NCBI GenBank assembly: GCA_947468275.1
Contig: CANIKO010000014.1
Coordinates: 1 to 64,000 of the forward strand
DNA: 64,000 bases
Source of the DNA: Bacteroidota bacterium
GTDB taxonomy: Bacteria > Bacteroidota > Bacteroidia > NS11-12g > UBA9320
Direction of reading: 5' to 3'
A program made the translations under genes and the position numbers. The number at the start of each line of letters is the position of its first letter. Position 1 is the stretch's first letter. The notes beneath the pieces were generated by a model, which was given only the letters and a program-made list of their open reading frames with translations, did not search any database and was not told where the DNA came from. Positions 49,416 through 59,190 of this stretch are shown here, one piece after another.

Positions 49416-50048
49416 ATGAGTAAAAGTGTATTTGAAAGCAAAGGGTTTAAGAAATTAATGGCCATGTCATATGGTTTGGGTGCTTCTATCGTTATTATTG
49501 GAGCGTTATTCAAAATCATGCATTGGCCTTTAGCAGATCAATTTTTAATTGCAGGTATGACAACAGAAGCGATAATTTTTGCTATATCGGCATTTGAACC
49601 TATACATCAAGAATTGGATTGGACGCTAGTATATCCTGAATTAGCAGGAATGGATGCTGGTCCTAAGAAAAAAGCAGATCCAGTAGCTCAACAATTAGAT
49701 AAAATGCTTGCTGAAGCTAAAATTGGTCCAGAATTGGTTGAAAGCCTAGGAATAGGTTTGAAATCATTAAGTACTAACGTAAGTAGTATGGCTGATTTGT
49801 CAAATGCTACTATTGCCACTAAAGAATATGCTGAAAATGTACAAAATGCTTCAAAAAGCATTAATTCTATGACATCAACGTATTCACGTGCGGTTGATGC
49901 ATTAAATTCATTAGCAGATTCTACAGAATCTTTGAAAAACGTTTCTGGTCAAATTGATGGTGTTGGTCAAACATTTACAGATCTTCAAGGTAATTTATCT
50001 GCTTTGAACAAGGTTTACGGTGGCATGTTGACTGCCATGAGACCATAG
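49416..50048 (+). CDS. gldL: GldL, T9SS inner membrane motor component
   Basis: LMAMSYGLGASIVIIGALFKIMHWPLADQFLIAGMTTEAIIFAISAFEP; order gldK-L-M-N. Confidence 0.95.
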   Translation: MSKSVFESKGFKKLMAMSYGLGASIVIIGALFKIMHWPLADQFLIAGMTTEAIIFAISAFEPIHQELDWTLVYPELAGMDAGPKKKADPVAQQLDKMLAEAKIGPELVESLGIGLKSLSTNVSSMADLSNATIATKEYAENVQNASKSINSMTSTYSRAVDALNSLADSTESLKNVSGQIDGVGQTFTDLQGNLSALNKVYGGMLTAMRP

Positions 50049-50089
50049 TGATTTTTTTTAAACTTAACAATTAATTAATAATATAAAAT

Positions 50090-51670
50090 ATGGCAGGTGG
50101 AAAAACATCAGCAAGGCAAAAAATGATTAACATGATGTACCTCGTGTTAACAGCTCTTCTGGCATTAAATGTGTCAAAAGAAATTTTGAAGGCCTTTCAC
50201 TTGATGGAAGTAAGTTTTAATAAAGCTAATGATAACGTAAGTAAGAAAAATAAAGGACTTATTTCAGCTTTGGAGGATCAAATGAAAAGTAGACCTGAGG
50301 TGGTAAAACCTTACCTAGATAGGGCTAAAGAAGTTCGTAAAACTTCTGAGGATTTTGTAGGTTATATAGAAGATCTAAAAAAGCATCTTGTCAGTAACAC
50401 AGAAGGTCGTAAAGAGAATAAACCAGGTGAAATTAAAGGCGAAACTGAGTTAATAGAAGCAGATAATATTGAACTTCATGCTCATTATTTATTTAAAAAT
50501 CCAGGGGATGCCAAAGCAAAAGAATTAACAAATAAAGTTAATGATACTCGTGAAAAATTCTTGGCTCTTTTAAAAACTTCAAATGGTGTAGTGGTTAAGG
50601 AATCAGATATTACTAGAATTAAATTACTCACAAATCTGAAAACGGATTATGATAAGACGAATTATGCTGGTTGGGCTGAAATGTTTTTTGAACATTCACC
50701 TCTTGCTGGTGTAATAACTATGCTTTCAAAAATTCAGAATGACTGTAGAAATACTGAGGCTGATATTATTGATTTATTAGCAAGTAGTGTAGATGTTGAC
50801 AAAGCTACGTTTGATCGTTTAGAGGCAAAAGTTATAGCAAGTTCATCTGCTGTAATGGTAGGTTCTGAATATAGAGCAGAAGTTTTGTTAGTAGCTTCAA
50901 ATTCAACTTCAGATAATCCAGTAATTGTTGGAGGGAGAGAATTACCAATGGAAGAAGGGGCAGGTGTTTATACTGCTCGTCCTTCAAATGCTGGTTCTTT
51001 TACATGGGGTGGAGTTATTAGGGTTAAAGGTCCTTCTGGAGTTAAAGACTATGATTTCAAGGCTGATTATCAGGCTTTTCAAGGTGGAGCGACAATTTCA
51101 GCGGATGCTATGAACGTATTGTATATAGGTTTAGATAATCCAATTTCAATTTCTGCTGCTGGTTATTCTCCTGAAGATATAGTAGCTACTATGACTGGAG
51201 GTTCTCTTACTAAAGGTGCAAAAGGTGCTTATTCAGCTAAAGTAACTACAGCTGGTAAAGCAGTGATTAACGTGTCTGTTAGAATGAAAAAAGATAACAG
51301 CGTTAGACCAATGGGTTCTAAAGAATATAGAATAAAATCAGTTCCTAAACCAGAATCTATGTTTGGAACTTTGGAAAGTGGTTCAGCTCCTGCAGCTGCT
51401 CTACTAGCTCAAAATACCATTCGTGCAGTACTACCAAATTTTGTTTTCGAAGGTGTAACTTTTACTGTAACAAAATACAGCGCATTATATGTTCCAAAAC
51501 GTGGAAATGCGGAAGGTGTTGCCGGAGTGGGTTCTGCTATAACTACTCAGTTAAAGAGTTTTATAACAAGAGCTAAAAGAGGTGATAAGGTTTTAGTGGA
51601 CGAGATAGAAGCAGTAGGTCCTGGAGGTATTAAAAAGAGATTGGCTCCAATAGCCATCACAATTTTATAA
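50090..51670 (+). CDS. gldM: GldM, T9SS inner membrane/periplasmic component
   Basis: MAGGKTSARQKMINMMYLVLTALLALNVSKEIL; order. Confidence 0.96.
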   Translation: MAGGKTSARQKMINMMYLVLTALLALNVSKEILKAFHLMEVSFNKANDNVSKKNKGLISALEDQMKSRPEVVKPYLDRAKEVRKTSEDFVGYIEDLKKHLVSNTEGRKENKPGEIKGETELIEADNIELHAHYLFKNPGDAKAKELTNKVNDTREKFLALLKTSNGVVVKESDITRIKLLTNLKTDYDKTNYAGWAEMFFEHSPLAGVITMLSKIQNDCRNTEADIIDLLASSVDVDKATFDRLEAKVIASSSAVMVGSEYRAEVLLVASNSTSDNPVIVGGRELPMEEGAGVYTARPSNAGSFTWGGVIRVKGPSGVKDYDFKADYQAFQGGATISADAMNVLYIGLDNPISISAAGYSPEDIVATMTGGSLTKGAKGAYSAKVTTAGKAVINVSVRMKKDNSVRPMGSKEYRIKSVPKPESMFGTLESGSAPAAALLAQNTIRAVLPNFVFEGVTFTVTKYSALYVPKRGNAEGVAGVGSAITTQLKSFITRAKRGDKVLVDEIEAVGPGGIKKRLAPIAITIL

Positions 51671-51675
51671 AAAAG

Positions 51676-52494
51676 ATGAAAAGTATGCGTCATATAATTC
51701 TTGCAGTTGTTATGTTTTGCACTTTAGGAAGTGCTATGGCTCAGTATGAAGATTGGACATTTCCAAAAACTGCTGTAGCTGAACGTAAAGTTATTCCTTA
51801 CAGATATATCCGTGAGGCTAATGTTCGATGGTCAAAACGTATTGACAGGGTTATTGACGTTCGTGAAAAAATGAATAAAATTATGGATTGGCCTCGTAGT
51901 CCTTTTTACAGGGTTATCCATGATAATGTAATGAAAGGTGTTTTAAAACCTTATCGTAACGATTCATTAACATCAATTTATACTCCAGAAGAGATTCTTA
52001 AAAGAGGCACAAGAGATTTTGTTACTCAGGTGGAAAATCTTACGGATCCTGATAATCCAATAGATTCAACAGTTACAATTCCATTTGATCCTGCTTCTAT
52101 AAAGAAATATAGAATTATGGAAGATTGGATTTTTGATCACAATTATTCTGACTTTAGAGCTAAAATAATAGCAATAGCTCCTTTATTCAAACCTATTTTT
52201 GCCGGGGTCGAATTAGGAGAACAACCTATTTATTGGGTTAAAATGGAGGATTTAAGACCAATTATTGTAAATGTGGAGTTATTTAATGCTGATAATGATG
52301 CTGCTAGATTATCTTACGATGATTTCTTTCAAATGCGACAGTTTTCAAGTTATATTGTTAAAGAGTCTAACATGTATGATATGGATATAAATTTATTTGA
52401 TGAATTTAAAGATGATGGAATCGCAGCCCAATTAGAAAGTGATAGGATCAAAAATGATTTGTTCATCCTAGAGCATGATTTATGGCAATACTAG
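51676..52494 (+). CDS. gldN: GldN, T9SS periplasmic component
   Basis: EANVRWSKRIDRVIDVREKMNKIMDWPRSPFYRVI; order. Confidence 0.95.
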   Translation: MKSMRHIILAVVMFCTLGSAMAQYEDWTFPKTAVAERKVIPYRYIREANVRWSKRIDRVIDVREKMNKIMDWPRSPFYRVIHDNVMKGVLKPYRNDSLTSIYTPEEILKRGTRDFVTQVENLTDPDNPIDSTVTIPFDPASIKKYRIMEDWIFDHNYSDFRAKIIAIAPLFKPIFAGVELGEQPIYWVKMEDLRPIIVNVELFNADNDAARLSYDDFFQMRQFSSYIVKESNMYDMDINLFDEFKDDGIAAQLESDRIKNDLFILEHDLWQY

Positions 52495-52515
52495 ATTCTA
52501 GATAATAATATTTTA

Positions 52516-52545
52516 AAGGGTTGTAGAAATACAGCCCTTTTTTAT
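52516..52545 (+). terminator. Terminator after gldN
   Basis: aagggttgta/tacagccctt hairpin plus T-tract. Confidence 0.85.
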
Positions 52546-52640
52546 TTAAACAAATTTTACATATGGAATGACGATTATAATTTTTTGTCAGCAATATTTT
52601 GTATTCGATTATTTTCATGTATGTTTGGCGTCTAAAAATT

Positions 52641-54119
52641 ATGGGAAATTTATTTATTAAGAAGGACATCTATTTACTCACGAAGGAAGCATATGAAAAT
52701 GATGTTGATGATGAAAAATCTTTAAAAAGAACACTTACTGCAGGTAATTTAGTTGCCCTTGGTATTGGTGCAATAATTGGGGCGGGTCTTTTTGTTAGAA
52801 CTGCTGCTGCAGCTGCTAATAACGCGGGTCCTTCCGTAACATTAGGTTTTATTATAGCTGCTATCGGATGTGCCTTAGCCGGTTTATGTTACGCTGAGTT
52901 CGCAAGTATGATACCCATTGCTGGAAGTGCTTATACTTATAGTTATGCAACTATGGGTGAATTTATGGCATGGATAATTGGTTGGGATTTGGTTTTAGAA
53001 TACGCTTTAGGTGCAGCAACCGTTGGTATTGCTTGGAGTGAATATCTAAATAAATTATTAGAGTATGTGGGTATGCATATTCCTTATGAATGGTGTCACT
53101 CGCCGTTTGAAAATTCTACTTTAGGAGCTACCGGAATCATGAATATTCCAGCACTTTTTATTATTTTATTATTATCGCTTTTACTTATTCGTGGAACTAA
53201 AGAATCGGCATGGGTAAATGGCATTATTGTAATTACAAAAGTAGCTATCGTAATTTTATTTATTGTTTTTGGATGGTCATTTATGAATCCGGTAAATCAT
53301 GCTAACTATATTCCTGAAGCAACAGTTTATATAGATAGTCAAGGTGTAGATCATAATTATGGAGGTATAATGGGTATTCTAGGGGCAGCAGGTGTAGTGT
53401 TTTTTGCTTTTATAGGTTTTGATGCGGTGAGTACTGCGGCTCAAGAATCAAAAAATCCTAAACGCGATATGCCCATTGGTATTTTAGGCTCATTGGCTAT
53501 ATGCACAGTTCTTTATATATTGTTTGCACACGTTCTTACTGGAGTAGCTACAATTGATGATTTTAGAAATCAAGGGAAAGAAGCCTCAATAGCTTATGCA
53601 ATTAAAACATATATGATTGGTTATGATTGGTTAGCAAAGTTAGTTACGGTAGCTATTCTAGCTGGTTTTAGTTCTGTTATTTTAGTGATGTTGATGGGGC
53701 AGAGCCGCGTATTTTATTCTATGAGCCGTGATGGATTAATTCCACCGGTATTTAGTGTATTGCATAAGAAATTTAGAACACCTTATAAATCTAATTTAAT
53801 ATTTTTCGTTTTTGTAGGCAGTTTTGCCGCTTTTGTTCCTGGAGATATTGTTGGAGATATGACGAGTATTGGAACCTTATTCGCATTTATCTTGGTTTGT
53901 GCTGGAGTTATGATATTGCGTAAAACAAATCCTGAAATTCCCCGTAACTTCAGAACACCCTTAGTGCCTTTAGTTCCTATTTTAGGTATCGTTGTTTGTC
54001 TTGCTATGATTCTTGGATTAGGATGGACGAATTGGACTCGCTTATTGGTTTGGCTTGCAATAGGTTTTGTTATTTATTTTGGATATAGTAGTAAACATAG
54101 CAAATTACGTAACCCGTAA
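52641..54119 (+). CDS. APC family amino acid permease
   Basis: ATG 52641; LTAGNLVALGIGAIIGAGLFVRTAAAAANNAGPSV, FFAFIGFDAVSTAAQESKNPKRDMPIGI; 12+ TM. Confidence 0.93.
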   Translation: MGNLFIKKDIYLLTKEAYENDVDDEKSLKRTLTAGNLVALGIGAIIGAGLFVRTAAAAANNAGPSVTLGFIIAAIGCALAGLCYAEFASMIPIAGSAYTYSYATMGEFMAWIIGWDLVLEYALGAATVGIAWSEYLNKLLEYVGMHIPYEWCHSPFENSTLGATGIMNIPALFIILLLSLLLIRGTKESAWVNGIIVITKVAIVILFIVFGWSFMNPVNHANYIPEATVYIDSQGVDHNYGGIMGILGAAGVVFFAFIGFDAVSTAAQESKNPKRDMPIGILGSLAICTVLYILFAHVLTGVATIDDFRNQGKEASIAYAIKTYMIGYDWLAKLVTVAILAGFSSVILVMLMGQSRVFYSMSRDGLIPPVFSVLHKKFRTPYKSNLIFFVFVGSFAAFVPGDIVGDMTSIGTLFAFILVCAGVMILRKTNPEIPRNFRTPLVPLVPILGIVVCLAMILGLGWTNWTRLLVWLAIGFVIYFGYSSKHSKLRNP

Positions 54120-54146
54120 TAATGCGTCGAATAAGTTAAAAATAAA

Positions 54147-54182
54147 AAACCCTCTGATTATTTAATTCGGAGGGTTTTTTTT
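54147..54182. terminator. Terminator between convergent permease and DUF2480 genes
   Basis: aaaccctc..gagggttt hairpin plus T-tract. Confidence 0.85.
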
Positions 54183-54196
54183 ATTGAAAAAATGAA

Positions 54197-54703
54197 TTAT
54201 TGTTTCTTTTTGTAAATAGGAACTGTGCTACAAGGTTCCCCGTACATAATACTTCCTACTATTGGAAGTAAAAGTCTAGAAATTTCAACATATGCATTAA
54301 TAGGAACTGGTAAATTTCCACATCCTTTTATTACAACTTTTTGATTTCTAAAGTTCTCAAAATCAACCTCTGATAATGCTTTTTGGAATAATGAATTTTC
54401 AAGATTATTTAAATCTCCAAATGCATAATGATAAGCGATACTCGAAAGTTTGGAAGCTATAAGCATATATGCCCAAGTAGGAACAATAGCATCTGCAGAG
54501 CATATAATTGCCACGTTTTTATTTCTATATTTTTCCCAATCATTTACTTTAATAAATTCTCTGAAATCTTTTTCTCTCAGTATCAATCCCATGAAAAGGC
54601 AATCTTTTATATCGAAAATTAACCGTTCATTTTTATCATAATAATCCTCTAGATTAAAAGTTATTAAACCACTCTGAGCTACTTTATTTATAAGAGTTTC
54701 CAT
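54197..54703 (-). CDS. DUF2480 family protein
   Basis: VAQSGLITFNLEDYYDKNERLIFDIKDCLFMGLILREKDFREFI, AIICSADAIVPTWAYMLI, IKGCGNLPVPINAYVEI, GEPCSTVPIYKKK. Confidence 0.85.
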   Translation of the reverse strand: METLINKVAQSGLITFNLEDYYDKNERLIFDIKDCLFMGLILREKDFREFIKVNDWEKYRNKNVAIICSADAIVPTWAYMLIASKLSSIAYHYAFGDLNNLENSLFQKALSEVDFENFRNQKVVIKGCGNLPVPINAYVEISRLLLPIVGSIMYGEPCSTVPIYKKKQ

Positions 54704-54735
54704 ATTAATTCATCAATTATGTTTTAGCTAATTAT

Positions 54736-56196
54736 CTAAATAACAACACTCACTTTCAAAGTGTTTGTTCTTTGTTTCAAATGAATAGGCATGCTGGCGC
54801 AATTTATTACAATATCATCCTTTTTTACAAAGCCCTTATCTTTCAAAAACTCTAAAGCATCACTAATTGTTTTATCCGTACTTTCTTCGTTTTTATAATA
54901 AAAACCCCTTACTCCCCAAACGAGATTTAAGGTTCTTAAAACAGGTTGATTATGGGTGAAAATGAATATATCGCAATTAGGGCGATAAGAACTTATTTTA
55001 ATTCCAGTATACCCTGAATACGTCATTCCTATTATAGTTTTAGCCTTCAAGTGTTCGCTCATTCTCACGGCTGTAAAACAAATTTCATCAGAAATAAATG
55101 TAGGACTTTCATTAGTTGGCTTAATCCCTTTGTAGTATGGGTTGGCATTCGACTCCACTTCACTCAATATTTTTTCTACTACTTGAATTGTTTTTAAAGC
55201 ATGTTTACCCACTGAAGTTTCAGCACTTAGCATAACGGCGTCGGCCCCATCAAGCACTGCATTTGCCACATCATTTACCTCAGCTCGGGTAGGGGTGGGG
55301 TTTTCTATCATGCTTTCCATCATTTGGGTAGCTATTATTACGGGCTTGGCAGCTATAATACATTTTTCAACAATCTGCTTTTGAATGATAGGTACTTTTT
55401 GCATCGGCATTTCCACACCTAAGTCTCCACGTGCAACCATTATTCCATCCGAAACATTTAATATAGCTTCAAAATTTTTAACGGCTTGTGGTTTTTCTAT
55501 TTTTGCTATGATCCGGGTTCGAGGATTGTGTTCATTAATAATTTTTCTTAACCCAATAATGTCTTTTGCTTCTCTAACAAAGGACAGCCCAATCCAATCA
55601 ATATCATTTTTCAAAGCAAAAAGAAGGTCAATATGGTCTTTTTCGGTAAGGCTAGGTACAGATAAATTTGAATTTGGAAGATTAAAGCCCTTGCGAGAGG
55701 TAAGTAATCCGCCAACTATAACATGGGCCATAACAGAGGTTTTGTTTATTATTTCAGTAAATTTAAGTTCTATTTTCCCGTCATCCAGCAATACTCTTTC
55801 TCCCGGTTTAACATCTTGAGCGAGACTATTATAATTTATATAAATTTTGTGTTTGTTCCCAATACATTTTTCGGTGGTAAGCACAACTTTTTCACCCCGT
55901 TTCAATTCGATAAACCCTCTTTCAATTTCGCCTATCCTAAGTTTTGGTCCTTGTAAGTCACCGAGAATACAAATGTTAGTCCCTAATTCTTCATTTATTT
56001 GTTTAATTCTTTCAATAACCTCCAGATGTGCAGCATGTTCGCCATGTGAAAAATTGATGCGACAAACATCAACACCGGCCTCGATTATTTTTTTTAACAT
56101 TTCATAGCTAGAAGTGGCGGGACCTATAGTAGCTATTATTTTGGTTTTGTTATAACGCGGATAGTTGGTGCCTTTTTGTACTGGCGAAATTTTCAT
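54736..56196 (-). CDS. pyk: Pyruvate kinase
   Basis: NKTKIIATIGPATSSYEMLKKIIEAGVDVCRINFSHG, IARGDLGVEMP-like MVARGDLGVEMPMQKVP, ATQMMESMIENPTPTRAEVNDVANAVLDGADAVMLSAETSVG. Confidence 0.97.
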   Translation of the reverse strand: MKISPVQKGTNYPRYNKTKIIATIGPATSSYEMLKKIIEAGVDVCRINFSHGEHAAHLEVIERIKQINEELGTNICILGDLQGPKLRIGEIERGFIELKRGEKVVLTTEKCIGNKHKIYINYNSLAQDVKPGERVLLDDGKIELKFTEIINKTSVMAHVIVGGLLTSRKGFNLPNSNLSVPSLTEKDHIDLLFALKNDIDWIGLSFVREAKDIIGLRKIINEHNPRTRIIAKIEKPQAVKNFEAILNVSDGIMVARGDLGVEMPMQKVPIIQKQIVEKCIIAAKPVIIATQMMESMIENPTPTRAEVNDVANAVLDGADAVMLSAETSVGKHALKTIQVVEKILSEVESNANPYYKGIKPTNESPTFISDEICFTAVRMSEHLKAKTIIGMTYSGYTGIKISSYRPNCDIFIFTHNQPVLRTLNLVWGVRGFYYKNEESTDKTISDALEFLKDKGFVKKDDIVINCASMPIHLKQRTNTLKVSVVI

Positions 56197-56307
56197 ATTA
56201 ATTTTAAGAATTAGGGCTCACAAAGGTATGCTTTATAGGAAATTTATAATTTATTAATGAGTTATCTTTCTGTTATTTTACAAACAATTAAGATAGACAG
56301 GCATTGT

Positions 56308-56736
56308 TCAGAAGTATAATAAATTCCTTATTTTATCAGATATTTTCTGAATTTCAATTTCAATAATTGCTTGAACAAATTTTTGTTTAAAAAGCATTTC
56401 TTTTACTGATAAAATAGGTTCCAGATTTTCAGGACTAGGGATTAATATATAATCCAAACCTTTAAATTCTTTACTTAAAATACCTTTGGTTCCCTTGTTT
56501 TTAATCAATCTATACGAATTGTTACCTTCGGTATCATTATTGGTAAAGCTTATAAAATAGGATTTGTCGGAATTTGATTCAACCTCGAATTCTGCATCTC
56601 GTTCAAAATTAAAATAATCCGTAGAATTAAGAAAATGAACAAATGAAAGATGCGACGAAGATGAAACTATTCCTAAAATATAGTTTTCACTAGTATCGTC
56701 TTCCCATTCTAATATCAGTTTCTTTTTTTTACTCAT
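56308..56736 (-). CDS. IPExxxVDY-type family protein
   Basis: Internal ATG start MSKKKKLILEWEDD; EFKGLDYILIPSPENL; pyk-adjacent. Confidence 0.7.
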   Translation of the reverse strand: MSKKKKLILEWEDDTSENYILGIVSSSSHLSFVHFLNSTDYFNFERDAEFEVESNSDKSYFISFTNNDTEGNNSYRLIKNKGTKGILSKEFKGLDYILIPSPENLEPILSVKEMLFKQKFVQAIIEIEIQKISDKIRNLLYF

Positions 56737-57295
56737 TTTTATTAACCTTTGCCATGGATCTCTCGCAACCCTCAAGTACAAATAGTTCAATAGCTTTTTC
56801 GGCTTTTTCGATCCCTTGTTTTACCTGCTCAATTTCATCATTGCCCCATTTACCTAAAACAAAATCTACTTGACGGCCTTTTTCGAAATTGTTTCCTATT
56901 CCAAATCTAAGACGAGGATATTCATTGGAATTAAATATTTCATTAATACTTTTTAGCCCGTTATGGCCAGCATCACTTCCTTTTCCTCGCAATCTTAATT
57001 TTGCAAGTGGCAAGGCCAAATCATCGGCAATTATCAAAATATTTAGGCGGTCAATATTGAATTTGTTGGCCCAATACAATACTGCCTTTCCGCTCAAATT
57101 CATATATGTGGTAGGCTTTATGCAATGCAATTGTTTGCCTTTTAGTTTTATCAAAGCGTAGTTGGCAAGTCGGTCTGAGCTAAAAGTTGTATCATGATTT
57201 TGCGCAAAATTATCCAACACGTCAAAACCAATATTGTGTCGGGTGTGCTCATAATCGGTTCCGATATTGCCTAAGCCTACTATTAAAAATTTCAT
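56729..57295 (-). CDS. pth: Peptidyl-tRNA hydrolase
   Basis: FLIVGLGNIGTDYEHTRHNIGFDVLD, KPTTYMNLSGKAV, DDLALPLAKLRLRGKGSDAGHNGLKSI. Confidence 0.97.
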   Translation of the reverse strand: MKFLIVGLGNIGTDYEHTRHNIGFDVLDNFAQNHDTTFSSDRLANYALIKLKGKQLHCIKPTTYMNLSGKAVLYWANKFNIDRLNILIIADDLALPLAKLRLRGKGSDAGHNGLKSINEIFNSNEYPRLRFGIGNNFEKGRQVDFVLGKWGNDEIEQVKQGIEKAEKAIELFVLEGCERSMAKVNKNE

Positions 57296-57335
57296 CGTTT
57301 GGGTTATTCAGTTATTGTATAGTAAAAATTCATAA

Positions 57336-58526
57336 TTAAATTTTCCTTGTTGGAATCCATGCGGTTAATAATCCTATAAAAATAGAAATGGATAATATCA
57401 TTACAAAGTCCATAGGATTCAATGCCATTGGATAAGCTTCAACTACACTATTTTCAATACCAAGGAATCCATATTTTATTTGTAACCAACAGACAATTAG
57501 TCCAATGATGAGGCCAATAATTGAACCTATTAATGAAATAATCAAACCGGACGAAATGAAAATTTGTTTAATTGTTCGATTCGTTGCCCCCATACTTTTG
57601 AGTATTGAAATATCTTTTTCTTTTTCAATGATGAGCATCGTAAGCGCTCCTGCCATATTAAATGCGGCTATCAAAAGTATAAAACTGAGAATGGCAAATG
57701 TGGCTAATTTTTCGCTTTTAAAAATTTTATATATACTTTCCTTTTGTTGGTATTGGTCTTTTATTGAAAATTTGGGGCCTAAAATTTTTGCTATTTCTTT
57801 TTTGATTTTTGCTATTTTATATCCGGGTTGTACAGCTATTTCAATTGCTGAAAGTTCGCGGTTGTATCCAAAAAGTTGGCGGGCAAAAGCTAATGAAACC
57901 AATACATACCTGCTGTCTATTTCCTCTTGAACAAAGAAAGTGCCGGTGGGCAATACTCGGTCGATGGTTAAATTTTGTTCGGGATTAAGATTTTCAAATT
58001 CACCTTTTTTAGGGACATAAATCGTTACGAATCCACCGGTGTTATTAATACTTAACCCAAGTTTTGAAGCTAATTCATATCCGAAAACTCCTCCTGAAAT
58101 GTCTGAATTACCTAATAAAAAATTTCCTTCCACAATGGTGCAATCAATTTGTGTAACCTTGTTATAATTGGCTGAAACTCCTTTAATAATCGCAATTTCC
58201 TGTGATTCGCCATATTTTATCATGGCATTATCTTCCAACACTTCGGCGATGTTGGATATCCCTTTAGTTTTATTTAACTGTTCGTATTTGGCCGAGTCAA
58301 TTGTAAATGTTTTACCTTTTAATGCCTCAATTTTTAAGGATGGGTCAAACGATGTGAATAATCCGGTAAGTGTAATTTCAAATCCATTGAGTGCCGATAG
58401 GACAATAATCATTGCTGCTGCACCTACTGCAAACGCTAAAGCTGTTATGGCCGAGATAATATTTATTGCATTAGTTTTCTTTTTGGAAAACACATAGCGA
58501 ATGGAAAATATCAGTGGCAGTTTCAT
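57336..58526 (-). CDS. LolC/LolE-type ABC transporter permease
   Basis: FSIRYVFSKKKTNAINIISAITALAFAVGAAAMIIVLSALNGFE; KEKDISILKSMGATNRTIKQIFI. Confidence 0.92.
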   Translation of the reverse strand: MKLPLIFSIRYVFSKKKTNAINIISAITALAFAVGAAAMIIVLSALNGFEITLTGLFTSFDPSLKIEALKGKTFTIDSAKYEQLNKTKGISNIAEVLEDNAMIKYGESQEIAIIKGVSANYNKVTQIDCTIVEGNFLLGNSDISGGVFGYELASKLGLSINNTGGFVTIYVPKKGEFENLNPEQNLTIDRVLPTGTFFVQEEIDSRYVLVSLAFARQLFGYNRELSAIEIAVQPGYKIAKIKKEIAKILGPKFSIKDQYQQKESIYKIFKSEKLATFAILSFILLIAAFNMAGALTMLIIEKEKDISILKSMGATNRTIKQIFISSGLIISLIGSIIGLIIGLIVCWLQIKYGFLGIENSVVEAYPMALNPMDFVMILSISIFIGLLTAWIPTRKI

Positions 58527-58651
58527 ACTACAAAGAATAAATTCTCAAAAGAAAAATAACATATAAATTTCAAAATGGGCTATAATTATTGATTTAATAA
58601 AACGTATAGACCTGTAATTTAGTGAAATTGTTAAAATTTGGTGCTTAAAAA

Positions 58652-59011
58652 TTATCCTTTATCCTCTTCCCTTATTTTTTCAAGTAGCCGTTCTATGTGT
58701 TCAGCGTTATCTAAAGTGGTATCTAAATAAAAATGAAGATTAGGAATCTTTCTTACCTGATTTCTTATTTTATCGCTAAGGGCTTTTCGTATTAGAGGAT
58801 TATGGAATTCAATAAGTTCAAGTAGTTCTTGCTTCTTGGGGTAATTCATTACACCAATATACACTTTTGCAATACCTAAATCTGCTGACAATCTAACCTC
58901 CATGATAGTGATAAATGCATTTTCAAAAATCTTCGAAGAAAGTGAATTGAATATTTCGCTTAAGTCGCGCTGTATTTGTCTTGCTAGTTTATCTGTCCGT
59001 TTTCCACTCAT
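58652..59011 (-). CDS. rbfA: Ribosome-binding factor A
   Basis: RTDKLARQIQRDLSEIF, ITIMEVRLSADLGIAKVYIGVM, RNQVRKIPNLHFYLDTTLDNAEHIERLL; internal Met start. Confidence 0.93.
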   Translation of the reverse strand: MSGKRTDKLARQIQRDLSEIFNSLSSKIFENAFITIMEVRLSADLGIAKVYIGVMNYPKKQELLELIEFHNPLIRKALSDKIRNQVRKIPNLHFYLDTTLDNAEHIERLLEKIREEDKG

Positions 59012-59190
59012 GTCACAAACGTACAACATTTTTTTTTATTAGTCTTTAATGGCTTCTAGCATGAATATATTGAATCAAAAAAAAGGCTCTTGATTTTTTA
59101 TAAAATTAATTCTTTAAATTGCATGAAAATTTAGGACCCAAGCAACATATCATGTACTTAGGTAGTCTTAATATTAGTTAGGAAATAGGA

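Noticed and set aside
55385-55819. 144-aa antisense ORF in pyk
   Set aside because: Mirror-frame artefact of the conserved pyk reading frame
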